A DNA stretch of 64,000 nt from positions 186,001-250,000 of the forward strand of contig WHUZ01000036.1 of the NCBI GenBank assembly GCA_015179045.1, in the 5' to 3' direction. A program made the translations under genes and the position numbers. The stretch is from Kalaharituber pfeilii (lineage: Eukaryota > Ascomycota > Pezizomycetes > Pezizales > Pezizaceae). Under the pieces are notes generated by a model. The model saw nothing but the letters and a program-made list of their open reading frames with translations. It was not told the DNA's origin and did no database searches. This document shows positions 61,371 to 64,000 of the stretch, piece by piece (the stretch's first letter is position 1; each line of letters opens with the position of its first letter).

Positions 61371-61575
61371 ACCTTGGCAAGGTTTTTGACATTATTTTTA
61401 GCTGCAGAAGATACAGAACGTTCTGCATCTTGAATAAAAATTTGAATTTCCCTTAGCTTCTGAGGTTCAATTCCATATCCGTTGGTATGGTCACGAGAAA
61501 ACAGATGAATTTCAGGTGTAAAGGGCTCCATAGGTAAAGATTGTAGAGGAATGAGGCTGAAAACTAGTTACTGGT
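61371..61575 (-). CDS. Possible exon of an unknown gene
   Basis: On the minus strand an open frame of about 65 codons reads LVFSLIPLQSLPMEPFTPEI, HLFSRDHTNGYGIEPQKLRE, IQIFIQDAERSVSSAAKNNV, KNLAK and ends in a candidate 5' splice site GTACAGTAAGT. Amino-acid composition looks coding. I do not recognise the family, and no partner exon could be identified; the upstream side is cut by the LINE at 61832. Confidence 0.35.
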
Positions 61576-61819
61576 TTAGGTAAATAAGGTAGGCTTGGCG
61601 TTGTATACTGTCGAGAAGTGAATGGAACAGAACACGATATATGTAGAATACATTCAAAATACCAATGGCATGGAAAATGTCAAGTTTAAATACTTGAGTA
61701 AATAAACAAAAAAATAAATAAATGATTTCGACAATTACAATTTCACATCTTCTAGTATTGTAACAGTCACCAACATTCTGTTGTAGTTCTGTGCGGGCCA
61801 GTGGAGACTGAATCACTGT

Positions 61820-63923
61820 TACGAATGACCCAATTACGCTACTCAACACGGTGGCGAAACTAGGACAGAAGGTGGTGGCGGATAGGATACAGAGACACGA
61901 CTCACTGTTTTGCGATTCACAGCTGGGAGGGAGGCCAAGGAGAGGGGCGGAGGATTTGCAGAGACAGGTGTTGAAGGAAGTGGACGAGAGGCTGGGGGAA
62001 GGGAAGTGGGTAGCGCTGGTGGGGAACGACATAAAGTCAGCGTTCAACCACGTCAGGAGGCAGAGAGTAGTGAGGCGGATAGAAAGGGTAGACGGGAATT
62101 TGGCAGCGTTTGTGGATAACTTCCTGAGGCCAAACAGATGCGGGATCTCGTGGGACGGGAAGAGGAGAGCGGAATTTACCATGACAGACGGAGCCCCGCA
62201 AGGGTCACCGATTTCGCCGGTGTTGTTTCTGGTGGGGGTGGCCCCGGTTGCCGAGAAGACGGGGGAGAGGGAGTTCACGAGATCATATGTGGACGACTTT
62301 CACAGTGTGATTTCTGATAAGAGCTTGGTGGCTCTGAAGAGGAAGGTAAGGGAGCACAGGCGGGCGCTACGGAGGGACGCGGAAGAGGAGGGGTTCGAGA
62401 TGGACGAGGACAAGGAGGAGACATTGGTGGTGGGAGTGAAGGGGCCGACATATAGACTGGTGGGGTTGCGGGTGGACTGGGAGTTGAAGTTCGACGAACA
62501 TCACAGAAACAGACTGAACTTGGGAAAGGCGCTATGGGCCACGGCAGCGAGACTCCCCCGCTTGGCCCCGGAAAAAAGGAGACAGATTTACACCGGGGTG
62601 GCGAGGACAGTGGCTATGTGGGGGGCGTGGGCGTGGTACGATTACGCACACGAGGCGCCGAGGGAAAAGAAAGTGAGGGAAATGGAAAAGTGGCAGTACA
62701 AGGTGGCGAGAAGCATCACCGGGGCGCCATGGGGGACAAGACGCGACGTGGTAGAGGGACTGGCAAACCTAGAGTCTGTGGAGACATTTGTGAGATGGGA
62801 GTCGACGAGAGTGGAGGCTAGGGCGATGAGGTTCGAGGAGGAGAGGATGAGAAAAGAGGACAAGGAGAAGGAGTACTTGAGGGGGTCCCTAGCGCACGGC
62901 GCGGAAATGCCGTTAGCGGTACTCCCGTCCCTGCATCGAGGGGCAGAGAAAGAGGAGTGGGAGAGCCACATAAGACGAAACACGGAAGAGGGTTGGGTCC
63001 CGGTGTACACGGACGGGAGTCTAAGAGGAGGGAAAGCGGGAGCCGGAGCATGGTGGGGAACGAAGTCGGAGCCGTGGTACCTGGGAGAGGAGGCTACGGT
63101 GAACGATGCAGAGTTGGTGGCGATAAGCGAGGTGATGGGGTTGGTGGAGGGGGAGCTCCTGATTCTGACAGATTCGAAACACGCGATCAGGAGAATGAGG
63201 GCAGTGGCAAGAGGGGACACAGCACACGACGGCGTGACGTACAAGCTGAGAAAAGCGTGGGAGGAGAGGGTGGGGAGGGGCGACCTGGATGTGGCGGTAA
63301 TGTGGGTGAAGGCACACGTAGGCATAGAAGGGAATGAGGGGGCAGACAGGACGGCGGGGTGGGGAACGGCGCTACAATATAAGACGGAGGTGGTCACGGA
63401 GGCGGGTCAGAGACAGAGAGCCAGGAGGGAGAGAGCGGAAGAGAGAAACAGGCTAGGCTTGGCTTACAGACCACTAGAAAGAGCGGCCAGGGAAATAGGA
63501 CGCCTAGCAGGGCTTCTGGGTGGGAAGGGACTGAGGGCGTGGAGGTGGAAGATCGGCGAAGGGGATGGTCCAGAATGCAGATGGTGCGGAGAAGACGAGG
63601 AGACGACGGACCACCTCTTAAGGGCGTGCAGGGTGTGGAGGAGGAGGTGGCCAGGGGGTAAGGAGCACGTAAGGCGTCCACCGAAGAGGGGGGAAGGGGA
63701 GAGAGACCAGATAAGAGTGCTATTGGAGATGTTGGGAGAATAAAGAAGGGGGGTGACGGGGAGGAGGAAGGGGGGGGGGGGGGGGGGGGGGGGTGGGAGG
63801 GGTTTTTCAGTTCAAGGTGTTAAGTAATCGTCTAGAGTTAGCAGCCACGGCATCGCCATAGCCCTTAGGGCGGTATGCGATTAATGACATAAAAAAAAAA
63901 AAAAAAAAAAATACGAATGACCC
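61820..63923 (+). mobile_element. 5'-truncated family-B LINE (copy B-3) with intact RT-RNase H
   Basis: Insert 61832-63911 between perfect 12-bp duplications TACGAATGACCC (61820-61831; 63912-63923). ORF2 from the middle of the RT fingers to the stop, a short 3' UTR with a 23-G run (about 63770-63793), the family-B hairpin (ATCGCCATAGCCCTTAGGGC, GGTATGCGATTAATGACAT, 63853-63892) and poly-A. Confidence 0.95.
61832..63743 (+). CDS. LINE family-B ORF2: reverse transcriptase and RNase H (EN missing)
   Basis: The frame is open from the truncation point (LLNTVAKLGQKVVADRIQRH) to TAA. RT: LVGNDIKSAFNHV (Asp at about residue 60 of the 630-residue span), DGAPQGSPISPVLF (about 113-126), RSYVDDFHSVI (YVDD 146-149), then the thumb. 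RNase HI: VPVYTDGSLRGGKAGAGAWWG, DAELVAISEVM, LLILTDSKHAI, MWVKAHVGIEGNEGADRTA. C-terminal zinc motif CRWCGEDEETTDHLLRAC. Distinct in sequence from family A but with the same domain order. It lacks the endonuclease, so it is not autonomous, but RT catalytic residues are intact. It is the likely relative of the machinery that copies B-type tails. Confidence 0.9.
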
Positions 63924-63933
63924 GGCACATACT

Positions 63934-64000
63934 CCCTCCTTCAAAATGTATTGGAACGGCTGACTAATTATGCGCTAGTCAGCACTTTTTGAAGGAGCGA
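63934..64000. mobile_element. Start of a Stowaway/mariner-like inverted-repeat element (cut by window edge)
   Basis: TACTCCCTCCTTCAAAATGT at 63931 onward resembles the TACTCCCTCC terminus of mariner/Stowaway elements. An inner inverted pair CTGACTA..TAGTCAG (63958-63981) and CTCCTTCAAAA / TTTTTGAAGGAG make the 70 bp nearly palindromic. The element may continue past the window or be a very small MITE. Confidence 0.45.

Overview
The window is a transposon-dense stretch of a fungal nuclear genome, most likely a filamentous ascomycete. Evidence: short introns (about 56-57 nt), a gene whose N-terminus resembles the HeLo-like domain of Pezizomycotina STAND/NLR proteins, Tad1-type LINEs, Fot1/pogo-type DNA transposons and hAT elements. 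A Pezizomycete with a TE-rich genome (truffle or morel relatives) would fit, but that is a guess. No rRNA, tRNA or ordinary housekeeping gene was recognised.

Layout. 1-3 kb: LINE endonuclease fragment (minus), a TA-flanked MITE, and a second MITE carrying a solo LTR. 3.06-12.39 kb and 21.63-32.67 kb: two direct copies of one segment, each holding a HeLo-like/ankyrin-repeat gene (18-19 repeats). Copy 1 alone has an ORF1-only LINE-like element (itself hit by a MITE); copy 2 alone has a 4.07-kb LTR retrotransposon. Each copy preserves the empty site of the other's insertion. 12.4-21.3 kb, between the copies: a pogo-like element with a nested foldback MITE, a Tc1-like transposase relic, two minisatellites, and an internally deleted LINE (family A). 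32.7-34.1 kb: a second full-length ORF1-only element. 34-40 kb: unassigned DNA and a decayed LINE. 40-41.3 kb: hAT-type element. 42.3-45.3 kb: a doubly deleted family-A LINE and a LINE relic. 45.3-51.2 kb: unassigned DNA peppered with tiny retroposed LINE tails, plus a second pogo-like element. 51.2-55.3 kb: a hAT-type element with GC-rich subterminal arrays, split by a 5'-truncated family-A LINE. 55.6-59 kb: tandem repeat, AT-rich block, Fot1/pogo-type transposase gene. 60-64 kb: minisatellite, a possible exon, a 5'-truncated family-B LINE, and the start of a mariner/Stowaway-like terminus.

How the parts interact. Two LINE tail types recur. Family B ends in a hairpin (CTCGCCATAGCCC / GGGCGGCATGCGAG) then ATGATAT and poly-A. 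Family A ends in CCTGCCATGG...GCGGGGT(C/T)ACGTGA then poly-A. Besides bodies carrying RT, at least a dozen insertions consist of only the last 10-60 nt of one of these tails plus poly-A, flanked by perfect 9-14 bp target duplications; several share the same 5' end at the hairpin base. This mini-retroposon population, the ORF1-only B elements and the reciprocal-insertion duplication of a candidate immune/incompatibility gene are the most interesting content.
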